DNA of 64,000 bases from Sodiomyces alkalinus F11 (Eukaryota; Ascomycota; Sordariomycetes; Glomerellales; Plectosphaerellaceae): contig NW_021167087.1 in the NCBI RefSeq assembly GCF_003711515.1, positions 1,856,799 through 1,920,798 on the forward strand, written 5' to 3'. Positions 34,831 to 46,548 of the stretch are shown piece by piece. Made by a program: the position numbers and the translations under genes. How positions within the stretch are numbered: position 1 is the first letter of the stretch; each line of letters begins with the position of its first letter. The notes beneath the pieces were generated by a model that saw nothing but the letters and a program-made list of their open reading frames with translations, searched no databases and was not told where the DNA came from.

Positions 34831-37800
34831 TCAACCAAGAACGACCTGAGGCGCCATCCGTCCCAGGGGCGTCCTGTCTCTCGGTTTCTCGATAAGGTTC
34901 GCATACCCGTCTAAACTTGACCCCATCACCCGGACCATGTCGAATATATGTGAGCCTTTGAACGTCTCCGCCCAGAGACGAATCACGGCCGCTGCGAGTT
35001 GCCTCAGCCTCGTGCTGTCCCCGGCAATGGCTTCCATGCTAGGCGGTTGTCCCGCCGTTGGGCCGCCCAGCGATGGGTCGATGGGCACAGCGAATTCCGT
35101 CTCGTCAAGCATGCGTCGCACCATTTCCAGCAGGTTCTTTTCTTCGGGAGATACCGGCGGTTCGTTCGGCCCAATCGAAGAGAGCGTCAATAGCCATTTG
35201 GATAATAGTACGGCACATTCAAAGTTGCACACTTTTTGGATTCGTTGTCAGTCAAAACATGCCACGGGGGAGGGGAAGAAGAAAAACAACAAAGAGTCAC
35301 CTACGAGAGTGCTGGATGCTCCATTCTAGTGACTTCGTCCTAGCCACGTAATTAACGCCGGCCTTGACCAGTATCGAGAGGGCATGGATCGCCTGGAAGA
35401 CAGCTCTGTGGAGACGCAAGCTGCGAATCAGAAGCGGCGTGTTGGTGAGAGATGACGCGATCAGCATGTGGTCGCGCGTCTCCAGGGCCCGGTTCGGCGG
35501 AATGTCGGCATACAGCCGGATGTAGGCAAGTCGGAGAAGAGCCGTCGCGTTGAAAGCCACGGGCCCGCCAGGGAAAGAGTCGCCCGTGCCCACCGGCTCG
35601 GCGGCTCGCAACTGGTGTCGGTGCTCGAAGCTGCTTTGCCAGACTCGCAGCGCCTGTGTCACATCCTCGACATCGTCTGGTTTGAGTCCCCTCTGCGGCT
35701 CAAAGGGCGGAGTCAGCGCGAAAGAAGTCTGCTTAAGGAGGTAAATGTGCTGCATGAGGGCGTGGATCAAGACGTAGTGGCCAAGCGCCGAGATGTGTGG
35801 AGGGAGAGCCTGCGGTGATCTGCTGAACAGCCTGGCGAATGCATCGTGCACAGTGATATCTACCGGTGGGAACGCTTGCCGCGCTTCCTGCCATTGCCAC
35901 GCTGTTTCCGCCCTCCACATGCGAGACGGATAAGGCAGGAATAGGTTGACATCGGACGTCAAGAGGAGCGGCGGCATGTTGTACGCTATGCTGCATAGAT
36001 TGAAGAAGCAGAAGGCTATCAGCTTCGTGCGCGAGGCGCCTTCTAGCCGTACCCATGTCTCCCAGTCAGGCGCAGCCCCGGGGCTAGATTCAGCTGCCAG
36101 GCCCTCTTCACGAACTAAGATGGCGATGTGGCTCTGCAGCGAGAGCGCTTCGTGCAGGATGGCATTGGCGCCCCAAAGTCCTACGGCGAAGAGGAGCAAC
36201 ACGGCCTGGATGGTCTCTAACCTAGCTTGGGGAGTATTCGGCGAGCTGAATTAAGCCGGGTCGCGGGTCAGCAGGCTAGAAGCTCCCTGCGGGGGGGGGG
36301 CGCGGTACGGAAATGGGGAAGAAGGGAGGGCGCATAAAGAGAAAAGAAAACTCACAATGGCTCCCGATGTGTATCTTGCGTCATGGGTCGTTCTTGCTGT
36401 GCCGAGGGAAACGTGTGTCGAAAACCGGCACTAGGGGATGGCCTCGTCGAGTGCGGGCTGTACGCAGCTGGGGTGGGGAGAAGTGCATGAACTTCATGGC
36501 TATGCCTGCGCCGGATCTGTTCCAGAGCAACTGCCTTGGCGGCATACCAGAGGGCATGTCCGCGATGACTCTCAAATCGATACTGGGCGCCGACGGCAAG
36601 AATGGCAAGAAGAAGTTCGGGGGCCATCTCTGCAGGCGTGAGACTTGGGAGGTGGAGGAAGGGGAGATATTCGTGAAACCCGCCGATGTATCCTTCAAGA
36701 AACCGGGTCAAAGTGTGGCGAGAGGGGAAGACGAAGTCGTTGGGGAGGACGGAGGAGAACTCTTCCAACCTGTTTTTTATGACGGTATGGTCGGCAGCGG
36801 AAATTCGGAGTGGAGGAGCACGTGGTTCATCTCCGCTTCTCGGAGGTCCTTCTGGGCCCTCGCGGCCGTCGGGCTGAACGGAGGGGAACCGTGAGGGATA
36901 TTGCGACCCTGGTTTCGATGGACCCCGTTGACCCAAATCTCCAGGCTGCCTCGGCCACATGCCGCCGGTTTGCTGGTCGGGCTCAAACGGTGGCGGAAGA
37001 AAATGGGACGAACTGCCGAACTCGTCGAGGAAGAGATTATAGTCGTCGTACGGCGGAGGTGCCGGCTGTGGTGCGAAGGCAGGCGCCAGGGCCGGAGGCT
37101 CTTCGCGCGGGCGTTCGGAGTATCCAACCGGCTCTCCGTACGACTTGATTCTCGCATGCGACGTCTGGGGCTGCCCCATATCGGCCATCATGGGTTGCAT
37201 AGGAGAGACTTCGCTGGCAAGGGCGGCATCCGAGAGAAGATCCAAATTGCAGGCCGCAGCCCGAGACTGCTGGAGGCGGGGATCTTGCGGGTGTGTCGAT
37301 GGCCCAGCGGTGGTCATGGAATCCTGGCGATACTGCTGGGGCTGATGAGGGGACGGCTGAGGGGGTTGTTGGTGAGGATGAAGAGGCTGGGGAGGTTGCT
37401 GAGGGGTATGTGTCGCCGCAAGGTGGATTTGTCGTGGAGGTTGAACGGGAGTTCGCTGAAGATTAAGCATCTCATGGTCCCCATGGTTCTCGGAGGACGG
37501 GAGCTGGTGGCCCCCGGCACCTGACGACTTTCTCAACCGATTGGCATCTCTATTACTGCTTCCTTCGTTGAGGTGGACGAGTTTCTCGTGCCGTACCAAG
37601 AGGTCGCTGATGTCCATATAAGCTCTTGTCTCTCAAGCGACGCAGCTAGCAGAGTTCGTAGAACAGGGGCAGTGCAGGTAGGAATGAGGCACAGGGGAGA
37701 GAAGTCGAAGATATCTTAGAGTAACTGAAATAGCAAACGGCAAAATGAAAAATAAAAACCGAAAGGGAAAGGGAAAAAAGGGAAGATGAAAAAAAAAAAT

Positions 37801-38251
37801 TTGAAAAAAAAAGAGAACCATCCGCGTACAGGGCGTGGAAGGGACGAGGTGATGAGGCGACGAGAACAATTCAGAGACTCGAGAACTATAACGACTCACC
37901 GACGTCCGAAGGTTTTCCCGCAACGAGCCCAACCGCACGAGAATGGTTTCTCTTTAGTGTGAGTGCGCTCATGCCTCTGCACGTGCTCTACGCGCCTAGA
38001 GTGAAGAAGCAATGTAAGTCAATGAACCGGGAAAAGGCGGGGGGCGGGGGGGGGGAATACACCCCCCAGGGGGTGGCCAAGACAAGGAACGTCGTTTACC
38101 TGAAGCGTTTGCTGCAGTACTTGCAGGGCAGCGTCTTGGGTTTCTGTTGCTTCTCGGCGGTTTCCCCAAGGGGTGCGGAGGCGGTGCTAGGAGCATTCAT
38201 AGCCGAACTAAGGTGAGGAGGCTGGGCCTCGATAGACTGGACTGGCATCAT
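34831..38251 (-). CDS. C2H2 zinc-finger / fungal-specific transcription factor
   Basis: Five exons: 38251..38100, 37995..37900, 37606..36356, 36245..35305, 35231..34831 (946 residues). Two C2H2 fingers are split over the first three exons: LPCKYCSKRFR-RVEHVQRHERTH, then FSCGWARCGKTFGR-RDLLVRHEKLVH. A long Gln/Pro-rich linker follows (His/Gln/Pro around residues 120-170), then the fungal-specific regulator domain, with EYLPFLHLPSLTPAEMAPELLL and AVGLWGANAILHEALSLQ as landmarks. The ATG at 38251 (MMPVQSIEAQ) is used; 38201 is an alternative. The exon 4 donor GTAGGT rather than the adjacent GTGACT was chosen because only it keeps exon 5 open. The target pathway is unknown; architecture resembles ADR1/AmdX-type regulators. 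Confidence 0.85.
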
Positions 38252-41200
38252 GTTTTGGAGAATCCAACACGGCCCAGTTGCACACGCGGGGCGGCACGCG
38301 GTAATGAGGATTGTGCGGATTCCACAGCACCAGATGAAGTGGGGGAACCGGAGAAGGAGTGAACAAAGGTAGCCGAAGCCGAAGGGAGAGGTAGAGAAGG
38401 AGAGAAAGAGGACCTGGTCCACGTGGATAGAGGACCAGGGGCGCGGGCGCGGGGGGGACAGAAGAAGTCCCTGTCCGGGGAAAGAATCCCGTCTTTTCAC
38501 GCGAAGCCAGGAAGCGTTGGCCAAGGTATGATGTCCGTTGCGTATTATTCGGAGTGGCCTCGTCGCGCAAGAAGACCCAAACAAGGGTTCATGCCTCTCT
38601 CTCTTTCTCTGCGTTTGTCCCCGTTCGTTTGTCTCTGCTCGAGAGCAAGTGGGGTGGGGGGGAAAGGCGGCACAGGCCCCTTTCGCGGAACTCCTAGGAA
38701 CAGTGATATTTCGGGTGATTCTTGGGAGTTGCTAATAAAAGAGGCTCTCGGTATTCCCTAGGTCATGCCCTTCTTTGGGGTGGTTGGGGAAATAGATAGA
38801 CAAGCAGGCAAGCGATGGGACGCCCACGGAGGGAGTCGACCAGGCGCTAGAAAGGGAAAAGTCGGAGCCGCGTTTGCCTCAGGTGCGAAGCAAACGTGGG
38901 AGTGAAGTGGGCGCGAAGTGATGAGGCAGCGTTGGTGAGTGATGCAGTGATGCAGTGATGCAGACGACGCGGGTCTGGATCGCTAGTTGGGCTGGGGTAG
39001 CGTTTGGTTGGTGTCGTGGTCAGGGTGCTCGCGTGATGAAGCAAGCATGTACCCGAAACGGAGGGCCTAGGTACGTTGTATGAGACGTGGAGTCCCAACT
39101 TGGATAAAATGGAAGATATATGGCGAATGATGAGAAGGGGAAGGCGCGAGAATGAGAAAAGGCGGGGAAGATGGAGAATGGGGGCCAGCGGTGAGGAGAT
39201 GGGACGGAAGGACAAGCGACGACGAGCGGAGTTGATAGATGAGGAGATGGATCGCTTGAAAAAAAAAAAATTGTACGACGTATTCGTACGGTGTGACTTG
39301 ACGGAAACAATTAGAAACAAAACAACCGACTTGTCCAGGAGGACTCGTATTCTCAGTATGTGTTTCGCAGTTCAGGCTCAGGTCGTTGTCGCCGTTGCCT
39401 TCGTCGTTTATCGTCAACCCCTGGTTTGGCCGTTCGTAGACACGCGTTGAGTTGTCAGAATCGTAAGGCGGTCGTGGAAAAGGATAGGCCCAGCTAGGGC
39501 ACGCGCCAGGATGGAGATTCGGTAAATATGAGCTATCGGTTTGCGTTTCGTGGAGAACAAGTGAAGACGGGGAAATGGTGAGAAACAGAAGAAGAAAGAG
39601 GGGAAACAGCCTCACACTAGCTGGGGGGGCAGCTAGCTACCTAGGTAGTAGATCCGGTAAGGTGTAGCTTATCAAGGTAAAAGAGGTGACGGGAAGTGGG
39701 TGGAAGTGGGCGGTTGAAGACTTCGGGGAGCCAGACAGGCGGGGGAAGCTCTGTCAGATCCTAAGGTACCTTGGGCATGGGGCGCAGGGGAGGGCAAGGC
39801 GGGGGCTGTACGACTTAATTACAGTACAGTGCAGTAAGAGGAGGAAAGTGTGGGGGAGGGGAAAGAGGAGGGGCGGGAACTGGCATACGACACAAGACAT
39901 CATCATACCTAATAAGGTACGGAGTAGAGTGTAGGGAGTACAAGTACGGATACGTGGTCGGGGATTTGCAGCTGCTGGAGTATTGTCAATGTCACTGGGC
40001 CTTTGGGTTTCCTAGGTTCTGACCGGGCGACGTTGGGAATGGATGTACGAAGAACGAATAGATACATACTAGGTACTAACTACCTTACTCCGTACCACAG
40101 TCCGCAGCGCCGTCATGTCGCCAGTGGTGTGCTCGCCTTTGCTGAGTACCAAACTAAGGTAGCGAAGTAAATATATTCATTCATATACATGTACATGTAG
40201 TTAAGATAGGTAGTTATTTGTATAAGTCATGGGAGGCTACGTGTTAGATAAAGTATAGTGTGGAAGATAGAGCAGTGAACTTAAACCCGAACCAGACGTT
40301 GATGGCGGAGCAGTGAATGAATCCTATAATCTGGGGTCGGGGGATAATGTGCCATCTGGGGTCTCGACTCCGCATTGGAGAAGGTGGTGCACCTGCCTCC
40401 ACCAGTACGGATACGTTGTAATTAAGGTCAGTGATAGTGGAGTGATGACGGGCTGGGATTGCCTCGGCTCTTAGGCGGAGTAGGATGTACACTTCGTACT
40501 TCGAACGTCCATACGGACGGTATTAAGTTGTATATCAGATATTATCACAACATCGTCATGCCACGTAGCAGGACTCCGTACGGATTGATAGTTCTTAGTG
40601 CAGAAGGTTCTTATCCAGCAGACACGTACAATCTGAGAGTGGAAACAAAAAAAAATAGGTATGATGTCTCTGTTCCCCGTCTTGAAGAATAGTTTGAGAA
40701 GCATCTCGTCTTCCCCAACTTGCTGCCCAACAACTTTGGTGGGATATATGATTACCTACAACGTACCTACCTTAGGGAATTCTACAATGGTAGTAATTAC
40801 TCTGCAGAGCCCTGGAATCTTTGGGCTAGTTTGGGAAACCCACTTTGCCTACCTTGCCCAAGAGAGCACCACTAACGGTCATTAGCCTATTCCACGCTAC
40901 GCACGAAGGTGTTGTGTTGTACAGTGGGGGGGGAAACAGGAGGGGGAGAGAAACTTGGGGTCAGGGGGTCTTCAAAAGGTACCTAAGCTCGAGGTACCCC
41001 CAAACGCACTGACATTAGTGTAGAGCCTGGGGCCCAAAGTGTGGGGGCGGTTGGGGTTGATTCACTACCTATGTATCTCGTCTTAGTGAAGTACAGGCTT
41101 GGTTTAGGTATCATGGTATGAAACTCATGTACCCTGGTAATATTTGGCGCACAGCACATATTCCCTCGTGTCTTGGTTATTGGTCACATGGGACACAGAA

Positions 41201-42258
41201 TTCCCAGCCCCTCACCCCCTACCAACCGGGAAGCCAACCACCATAACCAGCCAGCCTGTACTACACGTGTACTTACTTGTACGGATGCTACGACGTATGT
41301 ACTGAGTACGAGCGCGTATACGAATATTCAGACAATCAGCACTCGGGCTTCTTCTATCGGCGGTGTGTGTAAGGTAGGTATGCTTGTTCTTGTCACGCCT
41401 TAAGCCTCATTGGTGCGTTTGTCGGCGTTTGTCTCCTGTTTCGGTTTCGGGTGGTTCCGATGTCGATTTCAATGCGAGATTCAAGATACCTCCCGTCCCA
41501 TTATTAGCATCACACCTCCATTAACAGGACACACACTTTTGAGGTCGGGTACCTAAGTGTACTTCGTAAATGTTGGAGGTGGAGATTTCCCCCCCTGTGT
41601 CACCTTGGAATCTTGAAATACCACCTTCATGGCTATACCTCGATTCCCCTCATCTACTCGACGGTGCTGGTTGCGCGTTGTACGTCTTTGTTTCTTCTTG
41701 CCGTTTCACTGACATCTGACCCCACTGACTACCTACCTACCTACGGAGTAGCACGGATATTGTTCTCCTAGTCGAGGCAGGTTGCCTTCTATCCGTACGA
41801 AGTAGAGGCTTGTGTCCTGGAAGAACGGATCCTACCTAGAATGAGACCCCAAATCTTATAATCCTATGTATATAGATAGGTAGATAAATCGCTAGCGATA
41901 CGATACAATATCTAATTGTACACTCATGGGAGATGCAGAGACATAGTATCCTTGTCTTAATCCTGATCTAGCCTGACCGCGGTGATGGTGTAATAAACCT
42001 GGAAAGAGAAGAAGAGAGGCTCTGTGTCAAATTGCCTGCGTGCTCTAGGGATGCTGTGTTTTGCAGCCACAGTACTTTAGCATGATGGTCTTAGACGATG
42101 GATCGAATACTTGGATCAGGTCTGCATCGAGGCAAAGCCGCAATGTGGCAACCCAAATGCTAGCACAACAATAGAACAGGCACGTATCCCAGACTAAGAA
42201 GCGCGTCAACTAACCTAAACTGACAATTCAACATGAGGTTACTCGTAAAACAGTTCTC
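38252..42258. other. Four-kilobase gene-poor stretch
   Basis: No gene supported on either strand. GGTAC/TACGGAGTA-like words recur (39762-39772, 39914-39960, 40079-40095, 40979-40996, 41738-41752), with a short GTACATGTAC repeat at ~40190. Overlapping frames at 38423-38761 and 38847-39615 come from purine-rich tracts. It could include a long leader for the zinc-finger gene or decayed repeats; neither can be shown from the sequence alone. Confidence 0.5.
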
Positions 42259-43404
42259 TCATCCAAACCGCTGCCTCGCCAATTCCTTGAGCCCCTTCAT
42301 AGTCCCCTCCTCCCGCTCCCGCCACAAGCGCACCCTTTCCTCCCGCTCGGCCTCCTTCGCCCGCGCAATCTCCTCCCGCCGCAGCTCCCGCTCCGTCTTG
42401 CGCCGCTCCTCCCGCGCCTTCTCCCTCCGCAGCTCGTCCAGCCCACCACCTTCCCCCATGAGCTCGCCATCCCCCACCGCCGCGTCCCCGCCAGGCGACC
42501 CCTCCCGGAACCCGCGCATCTTCTCGTTCACCGCAGCCCGTTTCTCCAGTCGTCTTTCCCGCGTCCCCGGGTCCGCGCGCGGCACCAGCTCTTCCAGCCG
42601 CTCCTTCTGCTCCTTCCGGTCCCTCGCGCGGGCCGCCCGGATGTCCTCTATGCCCTTTTCTCGCCCCGCCTGCGCTTCGGACACACGCTCATCGCGTTGC
42701 GCGGCGAGGTCATCCAAGGTTGGGATCTTGGGGCCGGGACGGCCTGAACCGGAACGTATCGTCGGGGGTAGCGGGGGAACCATGTCGTCGTCGTCCTCGT
42801 CCTCGTCGTCATCTTCATCGCCACTAACCCTGCCGTAGCCCTTGTCGTCCTTTGTGCGGCAATCGCCCCTAGAGCCCTCACGTTCCCAACTCTCGTCCCC
42901 GCGCCGACGATCCCTGTCCCCACCACGCCTATCTGCAGGCCCCGATGGCTGACGTGCCACCGTATCGTCTCGGGACGCAGTATCCGGAGAAAGAAGTTCG
43001 GCCGCCCTCTCCTCAGCCGTTGCGAACATATCCGGATCATACCACCCTTCCCTCAACTCCCCGCGGTTCCACTTCCCCACGAAGCTCTTCCACCGCCCCC
43101 TGGCCTCCCGCTCATCCATGCGCGCCAGGGACTTGCCCTTCTGGAGGTCAAGGTAGTACGCAAAGAGGGCACGGAAAGCGCCAAAGTCAGACTTGGTCAG
43201 CGTCCGGGCGTCGAAAGGAAGGGAAGCGGGCGTCGTGCCGCCGCCGTGTGGAGTGGACGAGCCGTGTCGTCTATGGCGGCGGTCGCGCGATCTTTGCGGC
43301 GATCTGGATCTGGACCTTGACGCATACTGCCGCTTACGTCTCCCGTCTGGAGACCGAGACCGGGTCCGAGAGTGCCTCCCCATATAGCGATCACTCCCCG
43401 GCAT
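42259..43404 (-). CDS. RS-rich, HEL117-like nuclear protein
   Basis: Single exon, 381 residues. The N-terminus is an Arg/Ser domain (RSRSPDGRRKRQYASRSRSR), pointing to mRNA processing. A compact conserved block follows: FRALFAYYLDLQKGKSLA and RGRWKSFVGKWNRGELREGW, ending YDPDMF; from memory this block is shared by fungal proteins annotated as HEL117-like. An acidic stretch (DEDDDEDEDDDDM) and a long charged C-terminal helix (EKAREERRKTERELRREE and EREERVRLWREREEG) complete it. No helicase motifs are present, so the usual annotation as an RNA helicase would be misleading. Likely a spliceosome-associated protein (inference). Confidence 0.7.
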   Translation of the reverse strand: MPGSDRYMGRHSRTRSRSPDGRRKRQYASRSRSRSPQRSRDRRHRRHGSSTPHGGGTTPASLPFDARTLTKSDFGAFRALFAYYLDLQKGKSLARMDEREARGRWKSFVGKWNRGELREGWYDPDMFATAEERAAELLSPDTASRDDTVARQPSGPADRRGGDRDRRRGDESWEREGSRGDCRTKDDKGYGRVSGDEDDDEDEDDDDMVPPLPPTIRSGSGRPGPKIPTLDDLAAQRDERVSEAQAGREKGIEDIRAARARDRKEQKERLEELVPRADPGTRERRLEKRAAVNEKMRGFREGSPGGDAAVGDGELMGEGGGLDELRREKAREERRKTERELRREEIARAKEAEREERVRLWREREEGTMKGLKELARQRFG

Positions 43405-43858
43405 CGCGTGGCTGGGTTACGTGTAAAAGTAAGGCAATAATGGTAGCTGTAATATCTGCCCTCGGAGAGGGTATATTCTTTGGCCCCGGACACCCAGACG
43501 AGCCGCTGCGATGTAGACGGACGAGTAAGAAATCGAGTTGATGGCGGATAGACTGAAATTTCCCAGAGAGAGTGATGCAATGGTCGACAGCAACGGTAAT
43601 CGATTTGTGAGAGGGGTGGGTTTTGTGAGGCAAGCTGTTAAGCTGCGTAGAGACGCCTGTATTAAGGTTGGAAGGAGTTGTCCAACGAAGGATGAAGATG
43701 CGCCGCGCCGGTTGAGTTTGAGATTAAGGTACGTAAGGTACTTCCACGAGCCACCCTGGTAGATGCTTATGTGCAAATTTGCATATACGCATGTGAGACA
43801 ATCGAGCGTATCGTATTAGCGAATTTGAATCTAAGCGACATAGCCACTGGCTTCCAAG
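43405..43858. other. Host DNA between the RS-protein gene and the transposon
   Basis: 454 bases, presumably the RS-protein promoter. Contains GTGCAAATTTGCATATACGC (GCAAATTTGC palindrome) at 43771-43790. The transposon begins abruptly at 43859. Confidence 0.6.
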
Positions 43859-43884
43859 CCGGGTTTGGGGGTGTAGGACAGAGC
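43859..43884 (+). repeat. Left terminal inverted repeat
   Basis: 26 bases, CCGGGTTTGGGGG followed by TGTAGGACAGAGC, matching the complement of 56355-56382 with one 2-nt indel. A GACAG word sits at its inner end. Confidence 0.88.
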
Positions 43885-44210
43885 CCTGACAGAGCTAAAT
43901 CTGTCAGCACTCTGTTGACAGAGTGGCCAGGTAGACAGAATGTAGACATAGTGTCGACATTATGTCAATTTGGTCACTTGACAAGCCTAGCCATAATAGT
44001 ACGTGCATAATCTGTACATGCTGGTCACTTGGCCTGCGCGTGGTCACTATGCTAACCGGTTTTCTGTCCAATAGAACAGAGGGCCAAGGGGCCATTATGA
44101 TAGCCAGGTATTCTGATAACCCTTGTCATAATAAAATGCTAGTAAACTGTCGTGGGTTAGGACATATTACTAAAATAACAGATGTTCAATTCGTAATAAT
44201 GACAGTGTAG
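43885..44210. repeat. Left subterminal GACAG repeat zone
   Basis: Repeated words CTGACAGAG, TTGACAGAG, TAGACAGA, CTGTCAG, and three copies of TGGTCACT (43971, 44019, 44040). This spacing of short direct and inverted motifs inside the TIR is typical of EnSpm/CACTA ends, where the element's own DNA-binding protein attaches. Confidence 0.65.
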
Positions 44211-44843
44211 ACATTAAGTTATTGATTTAGCCATATGCCCGTTCGGTGAAAGATGGCCAGGAGGGATATATGTTAAACTACACCAGATTTTCACGATCAG
44301 TAATATGTCGGTAGCATCGTAATCTGTCTACGGTTTGTTATATATCTCGATGGTAAGATGACCAGCTTACCAGATGGCGAAGGTAAATGGAAATTGGAAG
44401 GTCTACTGCTATTACTACCTTACCTTATTTAACGACCGTTGTTATTTTCATGGAGGTTACGGTATATTCTGGATGCATAGAGGCAATGATATGAACCGTG
44501 AGTACCTTAGTGAACCAGGGAATGAATTTGACCCTTCACGCTTGGTGTAATGGTAAATATTACCTTATCCACTGACCCGAGAGTCTCCCCATGCCTAAGG
44601 TAAATCCTTATTATCCCGCCCATTTGAACCTGTCCAGCAACCCACTTGGTGATAATTCCCTGTGATAGACTCCTCCCGGCTCCCTCAAGACCTCAACCCG
44701 GCAAATTAGCAATGTTCCTTTGGTGAAGTTGAAGAAGAAATGGCAAATTATCCTGCCTGTGATCCTGTGAACGGCGAACCTAGCAAGTAAGATCGTCAAA
44801 ATCAACGTGTAGATAGCAAGTAAATGATGCTAGACTGTGAAAT
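44211..44843. other. Non-coding left arm of the transposon
   Basis: AT-rich, with GGTAAATATTACC-like words near 44550-44563. No gene seen; probably the 3' flank of the leftmost element gene. Confidence 0.5.
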
Positions 44844-45710
44844 CTAGATGTCGCTGGTGGACTCAGCATTATTGGCATTGCCAGCGTTATTGGCTGCGAG
44901 CTCGCGAAAATGATCCTCCTCAGACTGATCGTCACGACGAAGTGGACTATATGCCTCTTGAACTCGTTGGTAAAGCGGTTCACGGCTCGGATTCACAACA
45001 GATTGATAGGGAATACACCCATATATGTTCGTATAGTAAGCATTTGGCGCGGTGGTGAAAGCAGAGACTGCAGAGGGCTCACGGGTCATAGTCAGACCAG
45101 GAGGGGAGGGATAGGTCATGATGAACGCAGAGCGGTCCTGAGCCATGCTTCCAACTCTGCCAGTGTTCTTGGTGACCTTGTCCTTACTGACTTTGGTTAA
45201 ATTGCCAGTGCTCTTCGACATCTTGCTGGCCTTCGTGGCATTGCCGGCCTTCTTGGCCTTGGTTAAATTGCCAGTGGTCTCGCTGGCCTTAGTGGTCTCG
45301 GTCTCGGTGGTCTTGGCCTTGTTTGCTTTGTTAAGCGCGCGTTTTCCGGAAGCATGGGGATTATGGCCTTTTTTGTCGGTGTTCAGCTTCGTGATGCTGA
45401 TAGCGAGAACCTGTTTCCATTCGTCAATGCCTCGGACGTCGGGTTCACCAGGAGGGCCGGGAACAGGGAAGCCGGCTTCGTAAGCAGCATCTCGCCACTC
45501 CGCCACCTTGACAGCATTGTTCTCGCTGGCGGCGGCAAACTTTACGATCTTCTCTCGCATAGCACGAGGGAAGTTGGTTTCACCATTGTATGGGACAATG
45601 GCTGCCAGGTAGAGGCCACAGCGAGGGCGATCGTTAGAATCTTCACGAAAGCTGTCGGCAAAGCGGCGGTAGGCAAGCACCTGGGACTTGACAACTTCGG
45701 AGCGAACCAT
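44844..45710 (-). CDS. Transposon-carried Lys/Thr-repeat protein, unknown
   Basis: 288 residues from the ATG at 45710. The N-terminal ~115 residues (VVKSQVLAYRRFADSF, RPRCGLYLAAIVPYNG, AEWRDAAYEAGFPVPGPPGE) look globular. Residues ~125-190 are a degenerate repeat of K-A-x-K-T and TGNLTK units. The tail is Asn/Ser-rich. A probable 5' intron (GTAAGG donor near 45793, CATAG acceptor at ~45735) precedes the ATG; if upstream sequence is translated, the frame would continue through VAQSNILPSPREN, but no upstream ATG was found. No family recognised; it could be cargo or an accessory transposition factor. Confidence 0.55.
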   Translation of the reverse strand: MVRSEVVKSQVLAYRRFADSFREDSNDRPRCGLYLAAIVPYNGETNFPRAMREKIVKFAAASENNAVKVAEWRDAAYEAGFPVPGPPGEPDVRGIDEWKQVLAISITKLNTDKKGHNPHASGKRALNKANKAKTTETETTKASETTGNLTKAKKAGNATKASKMSKSTGNLTKVSKDKVTKNTGRVGSMAQDRSAFIMTYPSPPGLTMTREPSAVSAFTTAPNAYYTNIYGCIPYQSVVNPSREPLYQRVQEAYSPLRRDDQSEEDHFRELAANNAGNANNAESTSDI

Positions 45711-46548
45711 GTTACCGTCGTGTTCGTGTGGCAGCTATGAGAACTGGACTGTTAGTATTATCCCAGGAAAAGGTGAACTATGAAATCCTTACATTTTCTC
45801 TGGGAGATGGTAATATATTGCTCTGGGCAACTCGGGGGAGGATCTGAAGTTGATTAGTTGGTGTCGTGATCTCGTGATGGGAAAAAAGCTGGAGATATAT
45901 GGCCAGGGGCAAGTTCTTGAAGAGGGAAAAGACGATAGAGATCTTGGAGGTAGACCAGGAGGATCAAGGTCTTATATTTCTAGAGAAGAAGTAAGTCAAG
46001 AAATCAAAAATGAAACCTGGGAGTTTGGAGGCAGGCAATATCGGTCAGTAGAGGCAAGATTGCTCTGGGATATTATCGTAGAGAAAGAAAGATCGTATAT
46101 GCTTGCTGTTGTTACTAGAGAAGGAAGCTGATTGCTGTTATTGTAAGAAGGAAGCTGAAGATGATTGCTCTATCGGGAGGGGGAGATAATTACTATCACC
46201 ATAACCTGTAAGGAAACTTAGAAGATAATATCAATCTAGCTGATTATAATTGTGAGCAAATAGGTATGATATCTGACTGCCTACCGAACTCCTGACCCAT
46301 AGCCGTTATGTCCCTGATAAAACAAATGTTAGAAGTTGTTGGTAAAATGGGTAGTCCGAATCTTGGAAACCATAAGAAGGTATGTCGTGAACCCCAGCGC
46401 CTAACATCCCCCATACCTAAAAGTAGAAAACACCATATCATATCTCTGCAAGGTAGGTTAACCGTTCATCGCCATAACCGAGTCCCCTAACGCCGCCATT
46501 TACAACCCGAAAAAAGAAGTGCAGGAAAAAGAAACAGCAAGGCAAACA
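45711..46548. other. Transposon spacer
   Basis: Upstream region of the Lys/Thr-repeat gene and downstream of the next leftward gene. A + strand frame from the ATG at 45880 to 46131 (84 codons) reads moderately protein-like, but it overlaps the presumed leader of the leftward gene and has no recognised motif. GGTATGAT/CATATCAT words recur. Confidence 0.4.

Noticed and set aside
45850..46131. 93-codon + strand frame in the transposon
   Set aside because: The frame begins with TTG; the first ATG is at 45880, it overlaps the presumed leader of the leftward gene, and there is no motif. Kept only as a remark.
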